A stretch of DNA of 64,000 nucleotides. It comes from Pyrenophora tritici-repentis. Its lineage: Eukaryota; Ascomycota; Dothideomycetes; Pleosporales; Pleosporaceae. The stretch is taken from the NCBI RefSeq assembly GCF_003171515.1, contig NC_089395.1:2232001-2296000 (forward strand), written 5' to 3'. Below are positions 1 through 8,893 of the stretch, one piece after another. A model generated the notes under the pieces. It saw only the letters and a list, made by a program, of their open reading frames with translations. It had not been told where the DNA came from and ran no database searches. The first letter of the stretch is position 1. Each line of letters begins with the position of its first letter. The translations under genes were made by a program, and so were the position numbers.

Positions 1-302
1 TGAGTGGGTAACGTTAATCGCTACGATCAACGCAGCCGGCTGGTCAGTCCTACCGTTCCTTATCTTCGCTGGCTAGTACCACCTATCAGCCTAGTACGAG
101 GAAGCTAAGATCCCACGCGACTGGGCGATCGCAGTCAGCGACAATGGCTAGACGAATAATAAGCTTGGAGTTGAGTGGCTAAAGCACTTCAACGCTCACA
201 CGCAGGCTCGTAGTATAGGCGCGCGTCGCCTGCTTATTATTGATGGCTATAAGAGCCACTAATCTCTAGAGTTCTAGGAGCTCTGTAAGGAGAACAATAT
301 CT

Positions 303-558
303 TGTAAGGGGCTAGACCCCAGCGGCTGTATCGATGACGATACACAGATGACTGATCAAGAGATGCCTTGTAACAGAGTGGATTTGACAAAGAGCTACAA
401 AAGGATGCTAGCTGTACATAAATACAGGAGCGGACCGAAGATGGGCCGAAGTAGAATTAGATGGATGATGACAGAAACCTATAGATGTATCTCGAAGGAA
501 TCGCATGACGACAGCTACGCACACAGCGTAGCGCATGTAATAGGCTCAGCCTGTTACA
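303..558 (-). repeat. LTR (3' LTR in element orientation)
   Basis: 256 bp, TGTAAGG...TGTTACA on the plus strand, identical by eye to 1717-1972. It holds TGGATTTGAC at 379-388, the complement of the element's primer-binding site. The gag stop codon (TAA, minus strand 556-554) lies inside this LTR. Confidence 0.93.
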
Positions 559-1648
559 TTACCCCCTCCTTTTTAGCAGCCGCGAGGCGAGCTGCTAGTG
601 CAGGGCTGCGTGCAAATTTTGTGAGATGGTGCGTGCTGGCAGGTGTATCTGCAGTGGTAGGAATAGCTAACTGAGAGCAGGGGCGAGACCGAGACTGAGA
701 GCGGGAGCTGGAGCGGGAACTAGAGCGGGAACTAGAGCGCGGGCAGCTACTAATCCAATGGTCAGCGGCGCCGCAATAAAGACATAGGTTGTTGCTAAGG
801 CGATAGGCACGGCGTTCGTCAGATGAGTCAGAGGAGGATGCAGACAGGCGGCGGGCTGGTTTACGGACCGAGGATACTCGTGCGGACTGAACTTGGATTG
901 GATCAACATCCATAGGATCTAGCTGGCGACTGACTTGTTTGGGTTGCTGGGGTGGCTGAGGGCGGCGGGAACGTCGATCGAGGCTCTGAACAAGCTCAAC
1001 GTATTCATCGTACGGAATAGTAAATAGAGAGTCGTTTGACTCTTCAAGAGACTGACGGAGAGAAGAGCGAAGACCACGGTGGAGTACTGATATACGGGAT
1101 GTATCAGGCCAGGTCGAAGCACCAGCTTCGTATGCGAGACGCTCAAATCGTGCAAGATAAGCTATCAGAGACTCCTCGTCACGCTGACGGACTAAGGAGA
1201 AACGCTGAATAGCCTCCTGTTGCTCCCTTGGGTTGTGGCAGAGACGCTGAAAGAAGGAAAAGATATCCTCCACATCCCACGTGTTGTTTTCTTCAGCTTG
1301 ATGGCGGAGGTGTAGGACAGATGCTTGCTGAGGTTGTTCTAGGCGGTCCCATACATAATCAAATGCATCAGCTCCTGAGAGCTGGTCTGATCGAAGCTTG
1401 GCGCGGATTGAAGGGAGCCATGTCCGGAGTGTAAGCGGCTTTCCGTCAAAACGAGGTGGATCAGGAAGGCGGGAACGGGACGGAGGAGTGGCGGATCTGA
1501 GCTGGAGCTCAAGCTGATGTACGCTGGCGCGCGATGCGTCAAGATCAGATCGGAGTGACTGGATCTCAACACGCTGGTTCTGGACCTCCTGCTGTAGCTG
1601 TTGTACGAGCAGGAATAGAGAGGACTGATCTAGGTTCGGGTTTGACAT
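554..1648 (-). CDS. Gag-like protein of the non-autonomous LTR element
   Basis: The first ATG is at 1648 (MSNPNLDQSS), giving 364 residues; the frame extends further upstream only through a TTG. A coiled-coil-like Gln/Leu-rich N-terminus (about 1-60) leads into a retrotransposon-gag capsid-like region (about 70-225). A CCHC zinc knuckle (CLYCGAADHWISSC, about residue 290) and an Arg/Ser repeat tail follow. It would package element RNA into virus-like particles in the cytoplasm. The frame is intact and runs through the polypurine tract, terminating inside the 3' LTR. No pol follows, so reverse transcription and integration must come from another element. Confidence 0.85.
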   Translation of the reverse strand: MSNPNLDQSSLFLLVQQLQQEVQNQRVEIQSLRSDLDASRASVHQLELQLRSATPPSRSRLPDPPRFDGKPLTLRTWLPSIRAKLRSDQLSGADAFDYVWDRLEQPQQASVLHLRHQAEENNTWDVEDIFSFFQRLCHNPREQQEAIQRFSLVRQRDEESLIAYLARFERLAYEAGASTWPDTSRISVLHRGLRSSLRQSLEESNDSLFTIPYDEYVELVQSLDRRSRRPQPPQQPKQVSRQLDPMDVDPIQVQSARVSSVRKPARRLSASSSDSSDERRAYRLSNNLCLYCGAADHWISSCPRSSSRSSSRSSSRSQSRSRPCSQLAIPTTADTPASTHHLTKFARSPALAARLAAAKKEGVM

Positions 1649-1704
1649 GGTGCCGGAAAAAAATAATTCTAACAAGGTTTCTGGCTGGGCTGGCGGGCAA
1701 GTTG

Positions 1705-1714
1705 GTCAAATCCA
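1705..1714 (-). promoter_or_regulatory. Primer-binding site, self-complementary to LTR
   Basis: The plus-strand bases GTCAAATCCA, 2 bp inside the LTR, are an exact reverse complement of TGGATTTGAC at 379-388 and 1793-1802 inside both LTRs. This is the arrangement of Tf1/sushi-type self-primed elements, where the 5' end of the RNA folds back as primer. The assignment is inferred from position and complementarity. Confidence 0.55.
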
Positions 1715-1716
1715 AA

Positions 1717-1972
1717 TGTAAGGGGCTAGACCCCAGCGGCTGTATCGATGACGATACACAGATGACTGATCAAGAGATGCCTTGTAACAGAGTGGATTTG
1801 ACAAAGAGCTACAAAAGGATGCTAGCTGTACATAAATACAGGAGCGGACCGAAGATGGGCCGAAGTAGAATTAGATGGATGATGACAGAAACCTATAGAT
1901 GTATCTCGAAGGAATCGCATGACGACAGCTACGCACACAGCGTAGCGCATGTAATAGGCTCAGCCTGTTACA
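1717..1972 (-). repeat. LTR (5' LTR in element orientation)
   Basis: 256 bp, identical by eye to 303-558, and followed by the 5-bp target duplication TATCT. Confidence 0.93.
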
Positions 1973-2802
1973 TATCTATACGCTCTGTATGCCTCTTTAC
2001 TTATCTCACCTACTCTAGCCACTTGATATTGGCTGTTTCTCGCTATTGAAGCGCGCGTACAGCCGTGAGGTGGAGAGCTTCATGCGCAACTACATCAACC
2101 ACATCACTAAGCTAGAGTTTCTGCCAGCATTCAAGATAGCGTTTAATAGAGCATTCACACTAGCCAACATCTGCTCAGCCTTCCGCGGCTTAGGCCTTGT
2201 TCCTCTATAACTAGAGGCTGTTCTATTAAAGCTAGATGTATAGTTGCGTACACCCACTCTAGCAGCTTTGCCAGAGGCTCCCTAGGTAGCTCAAACGCCG
2301 AGCAATGCGCGTGAGCTTAAGGCTCAGTCAAGCCTCATACGTGAGCGCGTGCGCTAGCACAAGAGCTCATCACTAGCATTAATTATTGAGGCGATTAACC
2401 AGCTGAAGAAGGGCGCTAAGGTGATGATGCTCTCTGCTGAGCTGATACGCGATCGGATCTCCAGTCTTGAGAGAGCCAACAGCGCAGCCTTAGCGCGTAG
2501 GCGGCGCTCCAAAAGGCGTATACAGAAGCATGGAGTACTCACAAAGGGAGCTGGAGAGGATATACTGGCTCAAAATGAGGCTAACTAGCAGATTGCTTAT
2601 GAAGAGCGTTAAGGAGGAGCGCGATCAGGCCTCAGCCAGCGGGCTTAAAGGCGCTGCACTAGGTGCAAGGAGACTGGGCACAGCTCGCGCACATGCAAGA
2701 CTGATACTATTTATATAGAGTAATCTACTGTATCAATATCTAGCAATAATATTATCGCGTTGTTGAGATGCGTCGCTTTAAAGTTGTAAAAGTTGGTGGG
2801 GC

Positions 2803-2866
2803 TGACGACTCGCTTGTATTGACGACTCGCTTGTATTGACGACTCGCTTGTATTGACGACTCGCTT
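2803..2866. repeat. 17-bp direct repeats in the Fot1/pogo terminus (3.8 copies)
   Basis: TGACGACTCGCTTGTAT occurs at 2803, 2820 and 2837, with a 13-bp partial copy at 2854-2866. It lies between the transposase remnant and the presumed element end at 2870. Repeats in transposon ends are usually transposase-binding sites; that role is inferred here. Confidence 0.75.
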
Positions 2867-2870
2867 ACCG

Positions 2871-3613
2871 TATGAAACATGTTATGCATTTCATTTGTTC
2901 TTTCACAAATTCATGACAATTACTGAGTGCAGTTCTGTTGCAGACGTGAATTGAGATGATTGGGTTGTTGGGTATGTGATAATTGCCAATTGTATCTGAT
3001 GTGTTTCTTCATCATACTGCACGATAAATGTTGGAGTATATCCAGTCAATCAAAGTGTGTCCGCGCGAGGCAGTCATCAGTGTATTCTGTGTTCTGTCTG
3101 TTGTTGTACTGTCATGGCCACCTTATATGTAGCCATAATCAGGGTCTATTTACATGACGTATCTCTGATGCTGGTAAGGGGAGAAGGTGCTCATGGAGGG
3201 GAGGGAGGAGCGCTAGGACAACACACGTGACATGCGCAATACCCTTGCCTCACAAACCGCAACAATAAAGCTAACCTCACACTTCAGTAACACTTTACAC
3301 CTTCCATCACTCTTTGATGTAATTTAACCTGAATTATCCACCAAGAGCCTCCAATTCTCACATATAAACTCCACTCAAAAGCTTCTTTGTACACAAAAAG
3401 TCCAACCTTCCGCATTCCTATCCTAACCACCTCTTCACAAACCCCCATCTCCCCCAACCCCAAACCAGAACCCTACGAATCACATCTGCAACGCACGCCC
3501 CACAACTCTTGGAAACGGAAAAACAGCCCCTGTACCACAGTCATCATCGTGGATAAACCTCGTACCCTTCTTCCTCGCCTCATCACTTGTCGTTTCCCCT
3601 CCTGCTTATAAAG
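2871..3613. other. Intergenic, no gene recognised
   Basis: Only short, non-conserved ORFs are present. The segment separates the Fot1 remnant from the 3' end of the next minus-strand gene. Nothing in it could be assigned. Confidence 0.5.
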
Positions 3614-4756
3614 TCAGCCTACCACACGCTTCCAAATCATCGACGCAACAATCACAACTGCCAACACATCGGTAGCATCCAGGAACGTGTTCCACGCACC
3701 AGACGGTCCAGGTCCCCCTGTACCCAGGCACTCCGGTCTGTGAGCACGACGCCTCTCTCTCTCCAGACCACCGGGGTCTGCACGACGGCCGCGAGGTCGG
3801 GCTCTAACACCACTTTCAAGACGAATGTACCGGAGTCGTGGATGTATGGGCGGCGGGCTACTAAATCTTCTCACCCTTATCGTTGATTCAGTTGTGCGTG
3901 AGGAGGAGCTGGGCGAGTGACTGCGTTGTTTCACGCGGGCACTGGGCGATGGACTGAGCAGTCTCATCATGCCACAAGATCTGGATCGAGATGGCGTTGC
4001 CATCATATCCGCTATACCACGTTCCTGTGCTAAAACACTTTTGTAAACGTCGCGGTATGAGCGTGTGAGCGGTTCTGACGAAGTGCCGCTGGGATGTCGT
4101 TCTTCGCTTTTTCTTGTGGCGGGAGGAGGAGGTGACATGGAATCTGTTCTTTGTCTGCTTCTTTCGCGGACTATGCGACCGGTGTATGGGACCCGGGATT
4201 GCCAGGGGAATTGCACTGGTCGCGTTGGCGTTACGCCGCGTCGTTCTTTGGCTAGAACGTTAGGATACGAGTCCCGTCCTCGTCGTGGGAGAACTAGTAG
4301 TAGTGCCTCTCGTGGGGGATTCCGTTGCTCTCTGTTACGCGATGAGGAGCGTTGGACAGGTCCGTAGATGGGTGCGGGTAAAGGTATAGGCTCTGGGCAT
4401 GTGGATGGTCGTGATACTGGTATGATAATGACAGGTATTCCGGTCTCTTCTTCTTCGAGTGAAAAATCTAGCTCCATGCCCGGCGGAGGACTACTTCGAC
4501 GGCGTCTTGGGACTTCGGAGGTGGTTGCGATGGCGTCATCGTCAGTCCATTCACTGGAACTAGTTTCGGTGCTCGAAGTAGGCGATTCGTCTGCTGCCGG
4601 GGAATCCTGATGAGCATTGAAATCACTCTCTAGCGCATTTTGCGTCCCCGCCGCCGCAGGCAACGGCGGATAATCGTACGAGTACAAATCCGCGTTGGGA
4701 CCATCTTCTGGAAACCGTGGGAATACCAACTTCTTCCTTCTCGGTGGAGACGACAT
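3614..4756 (-). CDS. Hypothetical Pro/Ser/Arg-rich protein with C-terminal membrane anchor
   Basis: A single 380-residue ORF with an ATG at 4756. Most of it is disordered: an acidic N-terminal third with Ser/Thr/Asp/Glu runs, then a long Arg/Ser/Pro-rich basic stretch. A single hydrophobic segment (DVLAVVIVASMIW, about residues 360-375) sits at the very C-terminus, followed by KRVVG, so a tail-anchored topology is likely. Two short internal motifs resemble each other: RDSYPNVLAKERRGV (about 160) and RDVYKSVLAQERGIADM (about 233). I do not recognise a family. No intron is needed. It is convergent with nothing nearby. Confidence 0.6.
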   Translation of the reverse strand: MSSPPRRKKLVFPRFPEDGPNADLYSYDYPPLPAAAGTQNALESDFNAHQDSPAADESPTSSTETSSSEWTDDDAIATTSEVPRRRRSSPPPGMELDFSLEEEETGIPVIIIPVSRPSTCPEPIPLPAPIYGPVQRSSSRNREQRNPPREALLLVLPRRGRDSYPNVLAKERRGVTPTRPVQFPWQSRVPYTGRIVRERSRQRTDSMSPPPPATRKSEERHPSGTSSEPLTRSYRDVYKSVLAQERGIADMMATPSRSRSCGMMRLLSPSPSARVKQRSHSPSSSSRTTESTIRVRRFSSPPPIHPRLRYIRLESGVRARPRGRRADPGGLERERRRAHRPECLGTGGPGPSGAWNTFLDATDVLAVVIVASMIWKRVVG

Positions 4757-5511
4757 GAATTACTGACGCCGAGGAGCACTCAAGACGAACTGCACCCAGA
4801 AGTTCGACGGCTTTTAGAGCTGAGAGAAATGAATGCCTGTAACGTTAGCTGTAGTTTGGCTTGCAGTGTTGTTGTGTCTCACTTATGCTCTGGCAGTAAT
4901 GCTGGTGTGCAAGCGATAGTTGGTAAATCTGTTCCTTTGGGTAGGTAGCGATACTGTAATGTGCTATGAGCTGTGCTGAAGATCGTGAGCACGGTGGGAA
5001 TAACGAATAAATGGGAGTTGATGTTTACATGGTGCAGTGGGGAAGAGGCCAGCTGCTTGTGACGTCGTCCCTGCCAACATTGCATGCTGAGGTAAGAGAC
5101 GTCCATACTCACCCGAGCAGATGGCAGCAAGGATGATGAAAGAACGTTGGGGGCGGGAAGGCGCATGATAGCGGAGTACCTATTGAGAGAACCAAGAGTT
5201 CTACTCCATCACCCAACGCGTCCCAATTAATAGTCCCATAACTCCTATACTCCCACTATCAAAATTCTCACCAGAGTAAAGCTAGTCTTACTACCGCGAA
5301 TTTGACTCCTCTCTGTAACCATCCAAAGTCACCAAACAAGCCCCTACCAAGCCTGTTTAAGCGTCCACAACCTGAGCCCATCCAACCCATTCCTACGACC
5401 ACTCTCTTCCCACTCAACCCATGCCTTAACCGTCGCGGGCACTAACCCCTTCGCAAGCCGACTCCTGATCCACCCTATATAAAAGCCCTTCACAAGCTCC
5501 CCATCATTAGC
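4757..5511. other. Intergenic, no gene recognised
   Basis: Upstream of the minus-strand gene at 3614-4756 and downstream of the DUF6604 pseudogene. Pyrimidine-rich in places; no convincing ORF or RNA. Confidence 0.4.
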
Positions 5512-8237
5512 CTAAAAGCCAACCGGATACTGTATTCCTTGTTTAGCGCCCTGGATAATAGCAGCAGCGAGACTGCGGTCGCCATTCCACACCTTACGCG
5601 AATGCTGCTTTGACGGCGTACACGGCTCGAGGATAATGTTTTCAATCGCTTCGGCTAAGATGCCGAGAGCTGCCGTGTCGCCTGTGGATGCTTTGCCTAG
5701 GATGTCTAATGCAAGAGCTTGATGCGAGAGGGGATTGTTTTCGAGGTCGATGGATGCCGGGAATGTGTAGTTTGGGCTTGATTTGAGCGTTGTGAGTGTC
5801 GCGGTCCAGATCTTAGCGCAGACAGAATGGACGGCGAAGATATCAAAGTTTACCTTGAGTGAATCCGCTCGCATCCATGTATCCAGACAAGCAATGTTTC
5901 CAAGCCATTCACTTCTTCCGTCTTGTTCGGTTGTACTCCACTCATCTTGCCAAACAGCGAGATTTGCAGATGTTTGACCTGGGCGGAAGAGACACAGTTT
6001 TGTCAGTTGCTCACGTAAATCTGGTGCTTGGAGGGTTATAAAAAGGTCCGATTGAAGTTTATCTGGTGAATCTGTTGTCCTGGATTCCTGTGTATAGAAT
6101 CCGTGTTTGGAAAGTGGACTGAGGTCTTCGAGTCGACGTACTTGTTTTGTATCTCCGCTCGCTTTATCGGCATCGCCTCGGAGTTTCTGATATTCATTGT
6201 AGCTCATGGCCGGGTAACCGCATGCCTGGAGAAGTTTCTGAAAGGCATTATTGAGACTGTTGGGTGCCTCACCACCGAAAAGACGGTCGGCGCCTTGTCG
6301 ATGAATGATGATTTCCATGTCGGGCCAGGTGGGCATCGCCGGATTTTTCAGGTGATAGGCCTTGTAAAGATGTGCCATGATGAACATGTAACGACTGTGT
6401 TCCTCGATACGCTGGCCTATGTGGTTCATCTGCATTGTCGCCGTATACTGGAGTACAGCAGCTCGGGCGGGATTTTCTGCCAGATACCAATTGTCATATC
6501 TCCCAGTGATAGAGCTTTTGACATATTTGCATTCGCATCATGACATCCCGCGAGTCCATTTCTCAACTTTATCCTCGATGACCCATTCTCTCAGCCTTTC
6601 TTGTAAAATGCCAAGATCTTCGTAGCATTTCTTCTCTGCTTCGCCTCGAGGAAATGGCTCTTTAGCTTTCTCAATCTCGGCAATAGTCTTGGAGAAACTT
6701 GTGATAGTGTCCTCGAGACCGTCCATGATCCTAGGCGTATCCAATTTATTATCCGCTCTATCAATTGTCGTTTCTGCCACGACTAGGCTGGCATCAGACT
6801 GCACGGCTAGACCGAGCAGCATCCAAATCGGCACAGTCCGCAACAATCAATTAAGTGGGTCCTAGAAGGTTCAGATTGGATTGATTGATTACCGCTTTAA
6901 GCCTAGTAGTTACCTATAGGAGTTTAAGCCCTACCTAGATAGGTAAGTGGGTCTAGGAGAGTGACCGGATTGAATTGATTGTTGCGGAGTCTACAAATCG
7001 GGGCATGGCCCGTTTTCTGAAACTCTGATATGGCCTTTGTTAACTCATCTTCGCCGAAAGGGCTAATAGAGGAGGCTAGAACACACCGACCCGACTGTAG
7101 TAACTTTAGAGCGCCGACCATGTCAAAATAATATCTTTGATCATGCTCAAAACTCGTGATCCCAACATCAATCAGCTCTGCGTTGCTCAAGTGTTGAGTC
7201 TGTTTGCGATAGTATTGGCAGGCAGTATGTTGCGCGAGAAGTGCGACCTTGCAGTGTGGTCCCAATGCCGCAGTGTGATCAAAAGGCTTAGTCTTGATCT
7301 CATTGTATAAAACATCTTTGGCTTTCTCGCGAACGTTATGAGCTGTTCTCTCAAACCTCGCACAGAACAGAGCGGGGAGAAGCGGGGTAGGATACTGTGC
7401 CTTTGGAAACTTGAATGGCCATACCATGGTGTCTTCAAAGTCTCGCTCCAGAGCACGGACCTGGCCAATAAACACATCTGTGACTACCCCGGGAATTGTC
7501 GTTTCGTACAAGTCAGGGTATCTTCTCCAGAAGTTCTTCACAATGTCGCGACGTGCCATCAGGTCCCAAAAGAATAGGGACAAGCCAAGCGAAAATTCTG
7601 TGTGAAACTCTTCATCTCCTCTGTCGAATATGACAGGCTGGACATGAGGGCGCTGGAAAATCGTGGAGGACTGTTGGTCTGCCGATTGCAAGGAGAGTCC
7701 ATCAATACCGCTAACAATTCCAGACGCGTCGATTGGAGATCTTTCCTGACTTATAGGACCGGATTTTGCATCGTGTTCATGGAATGTAGCGTCATGTAAC
7801 AGTGTGTGTACCTCCAGGAGAATATCCATCAGTTCACCCTCGTCATCGAACTGCATTGCGTGTAGAGCGAGACTCCAACCAGCTCTATTCTTGCAAGCTC
7901 GTTTGGTCATATCACACAAAAAGTCAGGAACTTCCACGGTTCCCACTTTGATGACAGCCTTCGCCATGGCGATCAAATCCTTGCTTCGCACGTACTACGT
8001 CGATAATCAGGAACCCAGCGCTTTAGGAGCAATGGCAGCTGCTCTTTCCTTGAGATTCTCCACATCTTTCTTGCCTTTGTCGCTGGATCCACCATTCCAT
8101 GTTCCTTCCGTATTTGTAGGTCCGTTATCCTGACTTACAGACAAGACCTTGTACCCACACTTGTGTGCATTCGTTGCAAGCCATGCGGTTATGTAGTCCG
8201 TGTCTTCCTTGTACCGCTTGTATGCCTCAAACTTCAT
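5512..8237 (-). pseudogene. DUF6604-domain protein, broken by three stops and a MITE
   Basis: The minus-strand frame starts at the ATG at 8237 with YKRYKEDTDYITAWLATNA, the N-terminal signature of fungal DUF6604 proteins, and ends at 5512. The coding-like frame is continuous for about 850 codons except for TGA at 8007-8009, TAG at 7995-7997, TGA at 6538-6540 and a 162-bp MITE at 6832-6993. MITE plus duplicated target is 170 bp; subtracting it puts the segments on either side back in one frame. The stops fall inside otherwise conserved-looking sequence, with no splice sites around them. DUF6604 proteins have no established biochemical function. A short-intron model avoiding the stops cannot be fully excluded. 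Confidence 0.75.
6832..6993. mobile_element. hAT-type MITE, 162-bp subfamily, copy 1
   Basis: Terminal inverted repeats: the left end begins CACAGTCCGCAACAATCAAT, and the right end reads as TAGACTCCGCAACAATCAAT in reverse complement. They are flanked by the 8-bp target duplication CAAATCGG (6824-6831 and 6994-7001). The element looks identical to 42723-42884. It has no coding capacity and lies inside the DUF6604 pseudogene. Confidence 0.92.
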
Positions 8238-8893
8238 GATGTCTGATCGATGCCGCTCGCCATCTTGGCGGCGAGATATGGGCAGAAGATGGCGATCCAG
8301 TAGTAGTGGTAGTAGCAATGGGAGATCTCCGAAGAGATTAGGTGATGAAATGTTTTTGTAGATGATTCAGATTGGCCCGGAAGCAGTGTCTATTAATCAA
8401 CAGACCAGGGACTACCCTGGCCAGTGATGACATAATCACTCCACCAAACCTGATTGGGTATAGCCATCAAAACACCCGATCGAAACCACTTGGGCACCAC
8501 CTGGGCGTTGTAGAATACTGGACGCAGTGTTGGTAAGCACCTGATAGACGTGTCTGGCGACTACAGTGGCCATTTTACACTGGTATGTCAAGTATTTTAT
8601 GACATCGAGATGCCACAAGAAGCAAATTACAAATGACATGTTCAAACATTACTCGTCACATAACTTCTACGCTAACTACTGCTGTTCAAGCAAAGGATAC
8701 CTAATTAGGTAATAATGCCGTATCAAAATGCCATACCAAGCCCCAGCATGATGATAAAAACCTCAATCTCCACGACCGAGAGACGCCAGCAAAGATGGAA
8801 AGAAAAAGAAATCAAAACTCGCCGCCCTCCCTCCCGTACCACATCTTGAGACACCTCATCCAACTTTTCGTCCTCTTCCCTATTTGCCAATAA
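8238..8893. other. Intergenic with a degenerate repeat copy
   Basis: No gene. Positions 8550-8605 resemble 55864-55920 and 60498-60539 (core GTGTCTGGCGACTACAGTGG), so this is probably a relic of a dispersed repeat. Confidence 0.45.

Larger units (their letters stand above)
303..1972 (-). mobile_element. Gag-only (non-autonomous) LTR retrotransposon, 1,670 bp
   Basis: Two 256-bp direct repeats (303-558 and 1717-1972) start with TG and end with CA, and appear identical base for base. Five-base target duplications TATCT flank the element (298-302 and 1973-1977). The only ORF is a gag on the minus strand; there is no protease, RT or integrase. On the minus strand a purine-rich tract (575 to 559) abuts the downstream LTR, and a primer-binding segment (1714 to 1705) follows the upstream LTR. 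The layout matches the TR-GAG class described in plants. Identical LTRs imply recent transposition, presumably helped in trans by an autonomous relative. Confidence 0.92.
1..2715 (+). pseudogene. Fot1/pogo DDE_1 transposase pseudogene, interrupted by LTR element
   Basis: The plus strand of 1-302 reads as the catalytic DDE_1 region. The signatures AVSDNGWTNNKLGVEWLKHF and RLLIIDGYKSH stand where Fot1-family transposases have SENGW and LLILDGHESH. After the LTR element, from 1973, the reading continues in the same phase with the family's LCMP...SHLL.PLD.GCFS.LKRAY block, followed by the basic C-terminal tail up to about 2715. Several in-frame stops are present (for example in YKSH*SLEF and SHLL*PLD). 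The protein is therefore non-functional even without the insertion. The N-terminal HTH/CENP-B-like region lies left of the window. Confidence 0.85.
1..2870 (+). mobile_element. Decayed Fot1/pogo-type DNA transposon, left end outside window
   Basis: This is the remnant of a Tc1/mariner-superfamily (pogo/Fot1) element. The transposase reading frame is recognisable on both sides of a 1.67-kb LTR element inserted at 303-1972. The right terminus has 3.8 copies of a 17-bp direct repeat (2803-2866), and a TA dinucleotide follows at 2871, consistent with the TA target of this superfamily. The left terminus is not in the window. Stops such as CAG to TAG suggest repeat-induced point mutation, but that is inference. 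Confidence 0.8.

Noticed and set aside
554..1675. Longer gag reading beginning at 1675
   Set aside because: The extension starts with TTG; the first ATG is at 1648 and fits the gag family start.
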